A stretch of DNA of 64,000 nt from Cunninghamia lanceolata (lineage: Eukaryota > Streptophyta > Pinopsida > Cupressales > Cupressaceae), in contig BSBN01000297.1 in the NCBI GenBank assembly GCA_027924645.1, positions 8,184,001 to 8,248,000 of the forward strand. The letters are read 5' to 3'. Below the pieces are notes generated by a model. It had not been told where the DNA came from and searched no databases. It worked only from the letters and a program-made list of their open reading frames with translations. Shown in pieces: positions 1 to 10,565 of this stretch (positions are counted from its first letter, which is position 1; each line of letters opens with the position of its first letter). The translations under genes were made by a program, and so were the position numbers.

Positions 1-75
1 TCACTAGTCGACCGAGAGTTGCCGAGTATTTCACTAGTCGGCCGAGACTTGCCGAGTATTTCACTCGTCGGCTGT
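1..75. repeat. 30-bp direct repeat, about 2.5 copies
   Basis: Two full 30-base units (1-30 and 31-60) differ at only a few positions. Each ends in gccgagtatt and begins tcactagtcg. A third, decaying unit starts at 61. The repeat lies downstream of the protease fragment on the minus strand and may belong to the same retroelement. No coding function is seen. Confidence 0.7.
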
Positions 76-176
76 GAACTCTCACCAACTTCTCTTATTC
101 GAATCATGTTGCATTCAGGTTGGAAAAATTTGTAATCTTCCATCTGCCAACGAAACAATCCACTAAATGAATTCGT

Positions 177-812
177 CTAGTCTTCCGACCACTCTTGTAG
201 TTTCAATACACCATCATTGGGCTCCATAGGCCCTCTTTGTCCTCCGACAGACGTCTCTCCTCCATCTGAATCAAAATCAGATGCCATTTCCTCACTGACG
301 GTTTGAGTTATGAGGTCAATGACAAACTTTTTGCCTTTGTTTTCTATTGACAATGTGTTTTTCTTCCAGTTGTGGTCGGCCTTGGCGGCTATTACCCACC
401 CTCGGCCAAGTAATGCATCATAGGTTGCATTATGTGCTATAGTGACTACAAAATTTAATAAAAATTGTTGAGTGTCGATCCTTACCTTTTGAGCCATTAG
501 CACTCCCAGCGCTTTGATTCTGTGCTAGTCAGCGCCCACCAACTAGAAGTTTTGCAACCACAAAGTGGGTTTCGCAAGGCTTTTCCAAGTCTCCTCAAGT
601 AGCACATTCACTCCAAATCCCCTGTCGACTATAGTGCTCATCAGGTTCCTTCCAAGAATTTTCATATGCACCACGGCCGGTTTCTTTCCTAGATTAATTG
701 CCAATAGCCTTGGATCGATGACTTGCTCACCGCTTGGTGGTGGCTCTATTATGACATCCTCGTCATCCTTACTCTCGATTGGTTTTTCTTCCACCACATT
801 GGATATTGCCAT
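177..812 (-). pseudogene. Retropepsin-like protease fragment of a Ty3/gypsy-type element
   Basis: Two open stretches (543-812, then 177-503) read as one aspartic-protease domain split by a break. The first holds VVHMKILGRNLMSTIVDRG, where the family normally has the active-site triad D-S/T-G; here it is DRG, so catalysis should be lost. The second holds YDALLGRGWVIAAKADHNW, matching the C-terminal LLGRxWL..A..D..W block of LTR-retrotransposon proteases, then KGKKFVIDL. The piece follows gag fragments on the same strand, in the usual gag-then-protease order. Reverse transcriptase and integrase would lie left of the window. The family assignment rests on motif recognition; inactivity is inferred from the substituted triad and the frame break. 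Confidence 0.72.
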
Positions 813-959
813 TCTCAGTTATGGCATGCTTTGCAAGAGATCAGCCATCCTTATTGGAATGCGGTTTGTAATACCTGACCATATGGTTGTGCTTGCCTTT
901 TTACTTGAAGTTCTTTGTTTCGTCTCCATGGTGTATTCTAGTTCCTAGCATCACAGTAT

Positions 960-2050
960 CTCTCCTCCGTTCAGGGATCGGGATAACTCACCTTCTTTGC
1001 TTGTGCTCGGGTGACTGCAAAAACTTCTTCGATGCCAATGAAATTAATCGTACCTTTTTGCTTTGGGCAGTCATTATCTTGATGGTCACCAGGCCCACAC
1101 GATTTGCATAGTGCATTCACTTTGTTCTGATTATTGCTCTGGCATTCCCTTGCAAATTGCCCCCATTCATTGCACTGGCGACACTAGATCATCGGTCGTC
1201 CTTTTGCATTGTATTGAATGCACCTTCTCCCCCCACTATTATTAAATTTGTTATTTCCTCCTCTTTGGTTGTTCTGATACAAATCCTCATTAGTCTCTTC
1301 TTGAATCCCTTTTCCTAGCGTTAATGGCAATGCTTCTTCATCAAAATCATCCTGTGATACTTGCATCTCTTGATTTTCTTCATCACCTTCACCCATGACT
1401 ACCTCATGACCTCGCGTGCTTTGATGATGTTCCTCAAATTGATTCTCACGCAAGGTTGACTCCGAAGATTCATGTACATTTCCTTGATCTTGCATATTCG
1501 GAGCCATGAGAACTTCTCTTTCTTGGTTCTCCACAGTGGAAGTCATGTTGGCCATTCTTGAAAGGTCTTCTCCTTGTCTGGAAGAAGTGCTAGCTTCGTG
1601 AGCTGAACTTGATTTTTTCTTCTTCCTACTACCTTCACCTTGTGGGCTAGCTGGTTGTTTTCTTTTCCTTGGCTGAGCTTCTTCTCTTGAACTATCACTG
1701 TAGCCACTAGATTCACTATTATGCTCACTGCTAGATTCATTATCACTGACTTCCTGAGACTGTTGTGAATCTGCATCTTCCATCAAATTGTAAGTTAAGT
1801 TATGACCCTTTTGAATGAGCTTCCGTATTTGTCGATCCACATACTTTCTAGTAAATCCTATGACTGTTTGCATCCAACAATCATCATTTGTTATTTCCCT
1901 TTCGGCCCAATTGAGGGTGAATGGCCTCTCGGCATCATATAAACTTTGTGACATAACTCTATCAGTTTCTTCCAATTGATCAGGTATGCTGAATACATTG
2001 CAAGTTCTCACCAAATTCCATGTCAACCTTGAACACCTTTTGACTTTCAC
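960..2050 (-). pseudogene. Gag C-terminal part with zinc knuckles, decayed
   Basis: The 1184-2050 frame is acidic and serine-rich in its middle, with a basic patch RKRKQPASPQ and RKKKKSSS, then many E/Q residues. A stop codon follows GRPMI. Beyond it, in the same direction, come two CCHC knuckles. The first is CRQCNEWGQFAREC, in which the zinc-binding histidine is replaced by Q. The second is CKSCGPGDHQDNDC, which is intact. TRAQAKK follows, as often seen between the knuckle and the protease in plant retroelements. The stop and the lost histidine show the copy is dead. About 90 bases of this part recur in inverted orientation at 6411-6500. Confidence 0.72.
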
Positions 2051-2104
2051 GTCCTCTTCATCTTCTGCATTAGCCCAATGATCTTCGAGATGCTCTTTGT
2101 GTTT

Positions 2105-3353
2105 CTATCTCCTTCCAAATGCCTTCCGAATGTTGTTGAATGGATCAAAGTTATCTCTACTTGAATCATGAAGTACCATGTTGTATGCTTGCAATTCGAT
2201 TTCCGAATTCAGTGCTGCTTGTAGTGACGAACAAGTCTCTAACTTTACAACTCCAATTGGGAAGTGGATTCCCGCTTTCTTCTTGCTCTTTTGAATCTTG
2301 TTGTATGCCACCAACTGCCTTGTCACCTCTAGCAATACCATCTTGTCAATGGGATATCTTGGCATGCGGTAGGGATAACCTAAAAATCCTTGAATCCTTA
2401 TGTAGGTGAATTTTGGAAATTGAATTTACCATCGGCCGAACTTCTTCACCAAATTCGTAGCCTCCCTGGATAATCTTTTATGAATATTCCCTTGCAATGT
2501 CCTTACAATGAACATGAGGAAGGCATCATTAACTCTCTTATAATGGGCAATGGCTTTCAGCTGCAACTGCGGATAACAATCATACACGGGAAATTGTTCG
2601 GCGCCATATCCAATATTACCTTTGCAAGTCAATCCAACATATCTCTCACACCTTGCTAACATGTAGATGACATATGAGCTCATGTAGAATGACTTTGTTT
2701 CTTCCAACCTCGTCAGCTGATCATGGATATTGTTACTTATCATCTCCGCCCAATCAAAACATCTTTTGGCCTTTCACAATCTCACTCATGTACTAGAACA
2801 TCCATGTTTCACATGTTGATGATTGCGGACAACCCATGATTCTACTCAAAAATATCACCATATATCCGTATTCAGGAAGAAAATCTGACTTATGTAGTTT
2901 CTTTGGCAACTTGCTATAATGACTCCTCAATTCTGATATCCACTTAGCATTGATCTCTTGCAAGAACTCCTTTGATTTAGCATCATACACTTGTTGCGCA
3001 TACTCCTTAGTGCAAAGTGTAGTCTTCTTATACTTCGGAATGTTGAACGTGTCCGCAATAGCTTCCTTCCTCAAATAAGCCAACACTTTTCCATCATTTG
3101 TCTCAATACATCTGTTTTGTCGGTTATAATGGCGAGCACATTCCAACATCAACTCGGCACTCGGGAAGGCGGAAAGCATGTTGCTTGAACGATTCCATTC
3201 TTTAGCATCTCTTGAATAACCTTGGAATGAGTGGGCTAGTGCAACTCCTCCTTGATTTCGTCCATGTTGACATCTTGACGTAATCTTGGTTTCAGGGAAC
3301 GCTCCTTTCATATCGCTCTTGAACATTGCTTGGCGATCCTTCGAACTCATCAT
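2105..3353 (-). pseudogene. Gag-like N-terminal part, frameshifted
   Basis: Three consecutive minus-strand frames (2793-3353, 2426-2743, 2105-2365) follow each other with only short breaks and look like one protein cut by frameshifts. Recognisable stretches are TFNIPKYKKTTLCTKEYAQ, KLPKKLHKSDFLPEYGYM, CYPQLQLKAIAHYKRVNDAF and RYPIDKMVLLEVTRQLVAYN. I associate this pattern with uncharacterised gag-like plant retroelement proteins, but no PFAM-type gag core is obvious. The piece runs directly into the zinc-knuckle part and then the protease, so the retroelement assignment comes mainly from context. A possible 3' splice site (cttgtag) lies just upstream of the first ATG at 3353. Confidence 0.6.
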
Positions 3354-3984
3354 CTACCTACAAGGACGAAATTACTTAATGTTAGAATATTAAAGTGATT
3401 GGATATAAAGGGGATCTAATCACTTAATTTCACTCTCATAATGAATGTGGGATAAATAAGTTTCAAATTTAAACCATTTTCAAATACCTATCCAAAATTT
3501 ATCAAATTTGAAACAAAGAGAGCTTAGCATACCTTGGCTGCTTATCAATGAAATTCAATGAAAATAATGCTAAGTCTGATTGATATGTGCAAATCTGATT
3601 TTGTATTTCTGCAGGTCTGATTTTAATTTTCTGCAAGTCTGTTTTTTAATTTTCTGCAGGTCGCCTTTTGAATGGATTTAAACTTGAAAATTATCTCCTT
3701 GTTCCCTTGTGGCACTTGAATCCTAGACTCGCTTTGCAAATTCGCCCTTCATTTATGATGAAATCTGCCCTTCAAAAATGGATTTCTGCTCTTACTTATT
3801 GCTGCTCTGCTTTTTGTTTTGAAATGATTATTTAAAAATGAAGTTTTGGTCTTCCTTTTATAGCTTTCGCCCTTCACATCCTAGGCAAGTCGGCCTGCTA
3901 GGAAGCAATTTTCGTTATTTTAAAACTTAAATCTCTCTAGGCCGACTGTTTTAACTTGCAAAGCGAATTTTTTGATTTTATATG
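3354..3984. other. Leader or LTR-flank sequence, no gene seen
   Basis: AT-rich sequence between the minus-strand gag start and the repeat array. Around 3585-3665 a short phrase of the type tctgcaggtctgattttaa is repeated about three times. No convincing frame or primer-binding site was found on the minus strand, so the 5' end of the minus element stays unresolved. Confidence 0.5.
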
Positions 3985-5571
3985 AAAAGTTTGAAAAGCG
4001 GAAATTTCTCCTTGGTGAGGAATTTGCGCCCTAGCAATGGCGCATATGCTCCTTGGCAAGGATTTTCCTTAGAATTTTCTTGTCTTTGTTTTCTCCCTCG
4101 ATTTCTTCTTGGCGAATTCCAAACTTTTGTATTGGATCTGGATTGAATCTTTTCTTTCAAAAGGTTATTGACTCTTCAAAATAAAGAGTCTTAGAAGGGC
4201 AGATTTTCCATGCTTGTGAGGATTTTGCACCTTTCCTAATGTCCATTCCTCATTCATCTTCATGAACCTTCACTTGTTCAATTGAACTTTCAATTGTTCT
4301 CTGATCTCCTTCCACCCTTTCATTGGACTCTCTTCTTCTCCCTCACTTTGTTGATTTGGCAAAGGTATTTGTAAGGCATTTCACACTAGGCGCATTCTCC
4401 TCCGATATGAGGATTTTGCGACCTCTTGACAGCTATTTCTCATTCATTTTATTTGACAAACTTCAACTTTTCATGAGTTCTCTTAGTCTTTTGTTGGTAT
4501 CACCTTCACGCTTGTTGATTGAGCAAGATATGATGAAATTAGGAGAGCGCTTAATCCTTGTTCATAAGGATTTTCCACCTTGACATCTTGTACACTTTTC
4601 CTCACTTAAACCCTCTTCTCCTTTAAAAGATTGTTGAGTCCTCCTCAAAATAAAGGGTCTTGAGAAAGGGCAGGTTTTCCTTGTGTATGAGGATTATGCG
4701 ACTTGTCAGCTTAAGCTTTTAGCATTTGTCAACTTGCAAATTCTTCAATATGGGGATATTCTCATGGCATTTTGATGAGCAATCTTGATCTTTAAAACAT
4801 CCCACATGAGCGCATTTTCCTGATTGATGAGGATTTTTCTCGTTTCAACTTTCAACTTCTCTTATGCCCTTAGTGAATTCTTCAAGTCCCAAGCCTTGAA
4901 CCTTCATAAAATCCCATCCCCTTGCAAAGGTTGTTGATTTGGGTGTACTGAGGAATGGCGCATTCTCCATGCTTATGAGGATTTTGCGCTCTAGCTTATA
5001 TTTCTCATACTTAGAGTTTCTAGTCTCACTCTCACTCCTTCCTTTAACACTTAGGCGGAATTTCTCTTCTTATTAATGACCTTTTGACATTGAAACTGCT
5101 GATTCCCTTCCATGTGAAAGGACTTCCTCCTAGCATGGGCGCATATAGCTCATTGGCAAGGATTTTCCTCCATTTGCATCTAGACTTGTCATTTCACCTT
5201 CAAACTTCATTCCATGTTGGCATATTTCAAACTTTTGCAATGGGTCTTGACTAAACCTTGCGGGAAGTGAAATCAATTTCAAAGTTGTTGATGCTTGAAC
5301 GAATTCACCTTATTCCTCCTGGGCGGATTTTCCATGAGTCCATGGACTTTCCGCCTTTTGATACTTAGCCATTTTCAACACTCTTGAATTTTCCCTTCTC
5401 CGTCTCCGACTTTGACAAGGTAGTTTCATGTAGAATTGATTTCCGTATGCTCGATTGTACCTTGTTTAAAAGAAGAGTTTTCCTTTGCATAGATTTTAAG
5501 CGAGAAGGTAGACCTTTCATTTTATTGCAAACCTCGAATAGGCGGGATTTCCTCATGTGAGTGGAATTTCC
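3985..5571. repeat. Dispersed hairpin-like motif array (about 11 copies)
   Basis: A motif of about 35 bases recurs roughly every 90-210 bp. It runs from a GGCGCAT-like half with TTCTCC or TTTTCC to a GAGGATTTTGCG-like half, so its ends are roughly inverted. Copies are near 3990, 4200, 4390, 4540, 4670, 4810, 4950, 5050, 5140, 5320 and 5530. The clearest is gcgcattctcc, a 9-base loop, then ggattttgcgc at 4953-4990. The array probably sits in a long LTR whose plus-strand end is near 6156. It recalls the hairpin array in the LTRs of the element at 38147-44587, but the primary sequence differs. Confidence 0.6.
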
Positions 5572-6114
5572 TTCTTTTCCTCAGTCAATTTCAAAACGTC
5601 TCACACTTCTTTGCTCACAAGCTTTGACAAGTTTGGCCTTGAAATTCACCAATAAAGCTTGTTTGATAGATGACTTTCATTTGCGTGGAGATTGGACTAG
5701 TTTCATGATCAAAACTCTCTGGACTACCAAAACCTAAAGCGAAAATTTGGGGTTCTTTTCCTCAGTCAATTTCAAAAGGTCTCACACTTCTTCGCTCATA
5801 GGCTTTGACAAGTTTGGCCTTGAAATTCACCAATAAAGCTTGTTTGATAGATGACTTTCATTTGCGTGGAGATTGGACTAGTTTCATGATCAAAACTCTC
5901 TGGACTACCAAAACCTAAAGCGAAAATTTGGGGTTCTTTTCCTTAGTCAATTTCAAAAGGTCTCACACTTCTTCGCTCACAGGCTTTGACAAGTTTGGCC
6001 TTGAAATTCACCAATAAAGCTTGTTTGATAGATGACTTTCATTTGCGTGGAGATTGGACTAGTTTCATGATCAAAACTCTCTGGACTACCAAAACCTAAA
6101 GCGAAAATTTGGGG
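5572..6114 (+). repeat. Three tandem 181-bp units
   Basis: Units are 5572-5752, 5753-5933 and 5934-6114. Each starts ttcttttcc(t/c)(c/t)agtcaattt and ends near aaagcgaaaatttgggg. Units two and three are almost identical; the first has a few more changes (aaaacg for aaaagg, cacaagc for cataggc). The array ends directly before the inferred LTR terminus. Confidence 0.92.
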
Positions 6115-6170
6115 GTCCCCATTTGTAATGGGGCGAGTTGTGATTAGGTCACAACATCTGGCGACTCCAC
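6115..6170 (+). mobile_element. LTR end and primer-binding site, plus strand
   Basis: The phrase gtgattaggtcacaaca ends at 6156 with the CA expected of an LTR end. After two bases comes tggcgactccac (6159-6170), which resembles the primer-binding site of Ty3/gypsy elements of the Tat/Ogre type. The complete element at 38147-44587 has the closely similar tggcgactctac at the same place. No matching 3' LTR was found in the window, so this is a partial copy. The LTR start was not located. Confidence 0.6.
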
Positions 6171-6410
6171 GTAAGAAATGTTCTTGAACATTTCAAAAAT
6201 AAGGATTCAATCCAAATTCAAAGCCTCTAGATAATTCTCAACTTATAAACTAGTTACAAGACGTACTCAAAAAGGAAAAGAGTCGTGTATTGGATCAAGA
6301 CACTTCATCTTTTGTTGTGTGATTATAGATTGATTTCAATTAAAAGGGGTTCTTCAGCATTCCAAAGATAAATAAAAGTCAAGTTTATGAAGAAAATTAA
6401 CTCATTCAGA

Positions 6411-6500
6411 AGGGTCATAACTTAACTTACAATTTGATGGAAGATGCAAATTCGCAACAGTCTCAGGAAGTCAGTGATAATGAATCTAGCAGTGAGCATT
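6411..6500 (+). pseudogene. 90-bp gag patch, inverted copy of 1718-1808
   Basis: This stretch reads as the gag segment NLTYNLMEDA followed by SQQSQEVSDNESSSEH. It is nearly identical to the opposite strand of about 1718-1808. It lies in sense direction after the plus-strand primer-binding site and is bordered by two copies of ttcaattaaaaggggttctt (6337 and 6503). No other gag sequence surrounds it, so it looks like a patch left by deletion or template switching. Confidence 0.75.
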
Positions 6501-7559
6501 TCTTCAATTAAAAGGGGTTCTTCTTGAGTTACCTTGAGAGTTTTGAAAGAATATCTTGAATTTATGAAGAAATGTTGTCAATTATTGTCTCATTATCTGC
6601 CTTGCTATTAAGGGTTGTATTTCTTTTGCAGGAATGGGATGCAAGGAATGCTTGCCCAGAGAATATCAATTGGAGCTGATTTAGAATGTTCGAGGAAAGT
6701 GAATCCATCCAAGACAAGGAGGTCATATCAAGCATTGAGATCATCCATTGAAGAAGGCGGCCAGCCTTAAGGATTCAGTATCATTGGCAAGGAAATTCCA
6801 TCTTTCAAGTCATTTCAAGGGCGAGGAAAAGATAAGTAATCCCAGGGAAGAAGAATCAATCCATGTTACTCACGAGCAATCCAAGGCACTCAAGGAAGAG
6901 TACTTTCACAAAGAGGAGCAAAGAGATTCATTCCAAAGTCTAATATCAAAGAGAGATTTCATCACCGGAGTGAAGGAAGAACTTCATCACCACCTTGTAA
7001 GCTCCATCATCCATGCATCTAGAGGATCACTTCCATGTTCTAGAGTCATCCATCACGAAATCTATTCCTAGAATTCGCGCTCAAGATATCCTCTATTTCA
7101 AGAGTCCAGAGCCAAAATCCTACAAGAACAACATCACATGAAAAGAGAAATGAGTGTGAGCATCAAGCAAATCCATGAATTACATCAAGACAACAAGAAG
7201 AAATCCAAAATTCCCAAATTTGCAAGTTTGAAAGATGCAAAGTTCCAGAGGTGAAAATCCAAGTTCGAATACTATTCCATGAAAGATGATACAATTTGGG
7301 AAGTTATTCCAAGCAGTGTGAACACCGAAAAGACTAAACTAGTTTGCAAGATGCTGAGGTGGCATGTGCACGTCACCAGCCCAATCATATTTCGCCACAT
7401 CATTTGTCCAAGATTCTAATTCATTCTTATCACATTGGGAAATGTGCCTTCATTGCCTCCCTCATGTTCTAAAAATAGAAATTTTTGTAAAAAACTACTT
7501 TGTTGTCTCAATCTTGGCCATTGATTCTCTAATCCATCTTGGCCCTTCGTTGTAATTGT
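6501..7559. other. No gene recognised
   Basis: An open frame of 107 codons at 6748-7071 has no family features and is rich in K, E, H and S. The sequence is moderately repetitive and probably the internal part of the decayed plus-strand retroelement. Nothing supports a gene. Confidence 0.5.
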
Positions 7560-8590
7560 GGAGTCTATAAAAGGCTTACTTCTCTCATTTGTAAAGAGGA
7601 TACATGAGACATTAGAATTAGAGTTCTGTAGGAGTAGAGTAGAGGAGACTTCTTAAAGCCATTGAAGAGACTTTGAAATTGTTGTAAAAAGCACTTCCAA
7701 GATCAATACAAGCTCATTGTTGGTTGTTTCATGGTGATTTTGTGTGGTTGCGGAATGTTAACATGGTTTCTAATTTCTTGAATATGATGGAGAGATGTTT
7801 CCAAGTAGCTTAGAATTAGATTAGAAGTTCATTGATGCGATGCTAATATGTTAAGATATTTGATGAATCCCTCTTGGTTCATACTTTTCGTGAATTGTCG
7901 AAGGCAACTCACTTTGTAAAGTTGGCCTGAACCTTCAAATGCTTTAGTTCGGTTGTGGATGCTCGTTCAAGCTGTGCCAGTTGTGGGTGTTTAGATGAAT
8001 GCTTCGCAATTTGAAAATCCTTGAGTTACCTTAGAAGATTGCACCGACTTCATGCAGTTGTTGGTCCTCATGGCAAAGCGGAGTTTGGTTATATGGGGAA
8101 TTTATCTATCTTCACATGATTCATTACTTCATTGTCCTTAGATTAGCTCTCTCAACCCTTATCTTTTGCCTTTTCTTTTCATAGTCGATTTGAAGAAGTT
8201 CCATTTCATAAGAAGGAAGTAACATATTTGAGTGGAGTAAGGAGTACATTCAGCGTAAGTCCCTTTGTGATTACCGGCATGATCACATCAACAACTGAGT
8301 CTATCCATAGCAAAACACAAATAAGGATCCTTGGAGTTGTCTCGATTGATCACATTGTTTAGCATTCGAGAGACTTTATTCAAGAGAGGATAGAATACTT
8401 AGTATTTTATTCTGAGTTTGCATGTGCATAGAAAAACACATCAACATGTCCCTTCTTAGGATTTTTAGGAAATATGTGTTTTTTTTTATTATTTTTCTCT
8501 GATTGTGTAAAATTAGAAATTAATGCAAGAAGAAAATACCAAATGTAGATGCCTAACCCTATTGAATTAATGTTGATCAACAAAATACTA
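7560..8590 (+). mobile_element. LTR-like promoter and transcribed-region segment
   Basis: A TATA box (tataaaa, 7566-7572) is followed within about 50 bases by agaggatacatgagacatta and later by a long transcribed-type stretch without frames. This layout matches the TATA/R region of an LTR. Neither LTR end nor a primer-binding site was found. The call is tentative; it could also be unrelated intergenic sequence. Confidence 0.35.
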
Positions 8591-8595
8591 AATGT

Positions 8596-10040
8596 TGGAC
8601 AACGATTTGACATACACCAATATTTTTGCAAAACCCTTATGCATCAAGAAAACATCAAATATGAAGGTGGAACAACACCAATAAACATAGACTTCAACAT
8701 AAGAACCCCAAATCTGATTTTTGATTCAATTGCAGCAGTTGGAAAATTACAAATGCTGATACGCTAAACTAGAAACACAATTTCAGAATTACAACGGCAA
8801 AATCCACTCATAGAATGTCAAAATAGCAGATCTGAGTAATTGACTGAATGTGAGAGTGAAAATGACCATAAATGTTGATGGTACAGCTGCCTCTCACAAG
8901 GGAAACCCTTATACAGATAGTTGGTATAGTGGCGAATAGTAGGGTTGGCAGCTGGAAAATGGTGGAAACAATGATGTGCAACAACAACAAACTCTCCCAA
9001 ATGCAATCGCTCCTCAATGGCAATGATAACGGCAATAAATATTGCTATTCAACAGTAGAAAATGTTGAAATCAAACTATAATAAATGCAGATTTGAACAA
9101 ATAACTGCTATACTGATGGTGCTACATCTAAACAGTGGCTCTCCAAAATGATGCGGCGACTGTTGGAACAATGTTAGATACTTGGAAACTCCTCCACCAA
9201 TCATGGAAACTCTGAAACTCTTCAAAATGCAACAAACCCTAGGACTGATTTGACTTACAAAAGCAAACATCCACTCTAAACCCTAGGCGGAACACAAAGG
9301 GTGGCTGAAAACATTCACAATATGTTGGCACAGCCACTTAGAGGACTGAAAATGATGTCAACAATGGCTGGAAACCTCAAAGAGCAACTGGTCCAAGGGC
9401 TAGAATATCCACAAACAGTAAATATAAATCTTTTTAACCCTCCAAAAACTGAAATCTTCAATAAATCACTATAGCAACATTGTAGCGACACTGTGGCAGC
9501 AACATGTAGACTTCAAAATTGGCCAAATATGTTGATTTGATGTTGTGGAATAATTTGCTTGTGAAAATGAATCGAAACAACCACAATCAATAAGCCCAAA
9601 TGCGATCCTCAAATAGAATCGCCTCAAAGGATATGAGGGTTTGCGTCTCCAAATCCAACTATGAAAAACCCAGAGGTTTTTCGTCCTCTGAATCTTCAAC
9701 ACCAAGGGTTTTTGCCCTCGAGTGTTCCAAACTCCAAATTGGATGAACAAGTGAAAAATGGCACAATAGTTGATGATTGAAATGAGCCTTGACCTCCTCT
9801 TATGTAGGTGCCCCTTTTGGGCCCTTTATTTTATTTTATTTTATTTTCTTTTTATTTTTTATTTTTAATTTACTTTCCCTCCAAGTATTTAAAAATACTT
9901 TCAAATTACATCCAAAAGCCCTTTTTGAATTACATATTCAATAAAGTATAATAATATTTAAGTTTCCCTTTTGAAAATAAAATGATTGGGCCCACTTAAA
10001 ATATTATTAACTCTTTTAGTTCTGATAAGGGGACATAACA
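8596..10040 (-). mobile_element. Probable solo LTR, minus strand
   Basis: Read on the minus strand it starts TGTTATGTCCCCTTATCAG at 10040, very like the TGTAATGTCCCCTTCTTAG start of the LTRs at 12198 and 22303. The five bases after it (aatgt, 10041-10045) also occur at 8591-8595, directly before a TG, giving a possible target duplication and a length near 1.45 kb. A diverged copy in the same orientation lies at about 53640-55085. The small frames inside show no protein features. It sits just beyond the short-intron exon pair of the RNase H gene and would be transcribed in sense with it. Confidence 0.45.
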
Positions 10041-10191
10041 AATGTGCAATACTATGTAGCAATGTGTGTAAGAGAAACTTGATTTATAATTTATGTCAAT
10101 AATCTTGAAAGCAAAAAATGGGAAGGGAGGAGAGAAGCAAACACAGGTTCATGAATGTGTGTAGCGGGGGGAGAAGAGGGGAGGGAGAAAC

Positions 10192-10335
10192 CTGCTTGAC
10201 GACAAGATTGGAATCACCTTTCACATGAATGCGATCAATTCCCTTATCGAGGCAAACTTTCATTCCTTGAATGAGTGCCCGATATTCAGCAACATTGTTT
10301 GTGGCGAAACCTGCACCTTCCTTTATCTTGCATGC
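10192..10335 (-). CDS. RNase H catalytic-domain exon (second catalytic block)
   Basis: This 144-bp exon encodes 48 residues and is open in phase 0. It carries GAGFATNNVAEYRALIQGMK, with the second catalytic acidic residue of RNase H (E in AEYRAL), and HVKGDSNLVVKQ, with the third (D in GDS). On the minus strand it is preceded by ctatatag (acceptor) and followed by GTTTCT (donor). This is the RNase HI fold of plant RNase H1-like proteins, which cut the RNA of RNA:DNA hybrids. A retroelement RNase H is less likely because the domain is cut by a 137-bp GT-AG intron and the ATNNVAEYRAL form is typical of the plant host family. The next exon, which should start near (V/I)QGLW and carry the last catalytic D, was not found to the left. 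Confidence 0.85.
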
Positions 10336-10472
10336 CTATATAGGTTCACAAAGTGTGTTAGAAACAAAACTTCTATCCCCACTCATATAATAAAATGTAA
10401 TTGACTACAACATTCAAATATCCGCCATAGCATGAAAAAATCAACATGTCAACAAATTCTAAATCAAAATAC

Positions 10473-10565
10473 CACTGAACCATCTGGGTAACGTAGAACT
10501 GCCCCAGCCCCTGCTTTGCCTGGGTTTCCTTTCGATGCACCGTCAAATTCAAGAAAATAACGATC
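10473..10565 (-). CDS. RNase H catalytic-domain exon (first catalytic block)
   Basis: The 93-bp exon gives 31 residues in phase 0: FLEFDGASKGNPGKAGAGA followed by VLRYPDGSV. The D of FDGASKG is the first catalytic acid of RNase H, and the glycine-rich GNPGKAGAGAV strand is diagnostic. Borders on the minus strand are tttgttag before the exon and GTATTT after it. The exon is separated from the next one (10192-10335) by 137 bp. No stop or frame break is present in either exon. The intron upstream runs about 23 kb to the exons at 33.7-34.5 kb and holds the large LTR element and the hAT transposon. Confidence 0.87.

Noticed and set aside
3360..6156. This region as the 5' LTR of the minus-strand gag element
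   Set aside because: The only primer-binding site found (6159) is on the plus strand; no minus-strand site was seen upstream of the gag start, so the link is left open.
6748..7071. 107-codon plus frame
   Set aside because: No family motif, biased composition, within decayed retroelement sequence.
10192..10565. RNase H exons as the RNase H domain of a Ty3 retroelement
   Set aside because: The domain is cut by a 137-bp GT-AG intron, has the host-type ATNNVAEYRAL block, and lies in order with host-type N-terminal exons.
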